From the NCBI RefSeq assembly GCF_000775575.1, contig NZ_JRGN01000061.1:1-33430 (forward strand): a stretch of 33,430 bases of DNA. The letters are read 5' to 3'. The number at the start of each line of letters is the position of its first letter. Position 1 is the first letter of the stretch. Both the position numbers and the translations under genes were made by a program. Source of the DNA: Planococcus sp. CAU13 (lineage in GTDB: Bacteria > Bacillota > Bacilli > Bacillales_A > Planococcaceae). The notes beneath the pieces were generated by a model. The model worked only from the letters and a program-made list of their open reading frames with translations. It ran no database searches and had not been told where the DNA came from. Shown in pieces: positions 33,342 to 33,430 of the stretch.

Positions 33342-33430
33342 AGCCTCACCCTTTTTTTCATATTTAACTATATACTAAATTTAATAATTATTTATAAGAT
33401 ATATTCCGCAAAACAGCTTCGCTTTCCTGG

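Noticed and set aside
1-33430. CRISPR arrays, insertion sequences, prophage genes, tRNA genes
   Set aside because: No regularly spaced repeats, transposase motifs, phage proteins or tRNA-like sequences were recognised on either strand.

Overview
The window looks like a chromosomal segment of a low-to-moderate GC Gram-positive bacterium of the order Bacillales, most likely a Planococcaceae member (Planococcus or a close relative). The evidence is Bacillus-type gene order (yeaC-yeaD-yebA-guaA-pbuG), strong GGAGG ribosome binding sites, purine riboswitches, a BirA-type operator, a YpeP-type RNase H protein and CotF-like spore coat proteins. The genus is inferred from protein flavour; no database search was possible.

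Layout. Positions 1-165 hold the promoters and leader of an rRNA operon that is transcribed off the left edge. From 484 to 8300, on the minus strand, lies the conserved block MoxR ATPase - DUF58 protein - transglutaminase-like membrane protein - GMP synthase - guanine/hypoxanthine permease. The last two genes each have their own guanine-class riboswitch with a terminator. From 8463 to 10774 is a pncB-nadE operon for NAD synthesis from nicotinate. Between 10877 and 11207 a gene-free stretch carries a consensus promoter, a long closing stem, internal hairpins and a strong terminator, so it is read as a standalone structured RNA (possibly 6S-like). A GNAT acetyltransferase and a lipoprotein class B penicillin-binding protein (PBP3 type) follow. 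Next is a sugar group: pgi (plus strand), convergent with a ROK glucokinase and a GH13 alpha-glucosidase whose specificity residue points to alpha-1,4 substrates. Positions 18.1-23.2 kb hold bioY under a BirA-type operator, a HEAT-repeat protein, a YqcI/YcgG protein, a SufS-like PLP enzyme, a TVP38/TMEM64 membrane protein and an alpha/beta hydrolase.

The right third is more accessory. It has two small CotF-like genes and a two-gene poly-GlcNAc synthase (pgaC-pgaD type) without its usual deacetylase. A threonine aldolase follows, then a PAS-PAS-GGDEF-EAL protein that could feed c-di-GMP signalling to the polysaccharide synthase. Next comes a dedicated pair: a DUF4397 surface protein with an MPTTG sorting signal and a class F-like sortase. 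The sortase's lipoprotein signal peptide lies upstream of any ATG, GTG or TTG and appears to start at an ATT overlapping the stop of the substrate gene. An RNase H family gene follows, with a 3' remnant of a glutathione peroxidase gene.

The most interesting system is at 31944-33341: a 409-residue HTH-TPR regulator of the RRNPP type (PlcR/NprR-like). Six bases downstream is an overlooked 53-codon secreted peptide gene, whose export signal and proline-rich C-terminus fit a PapR/NprX-like quorum-sensing pheromone.
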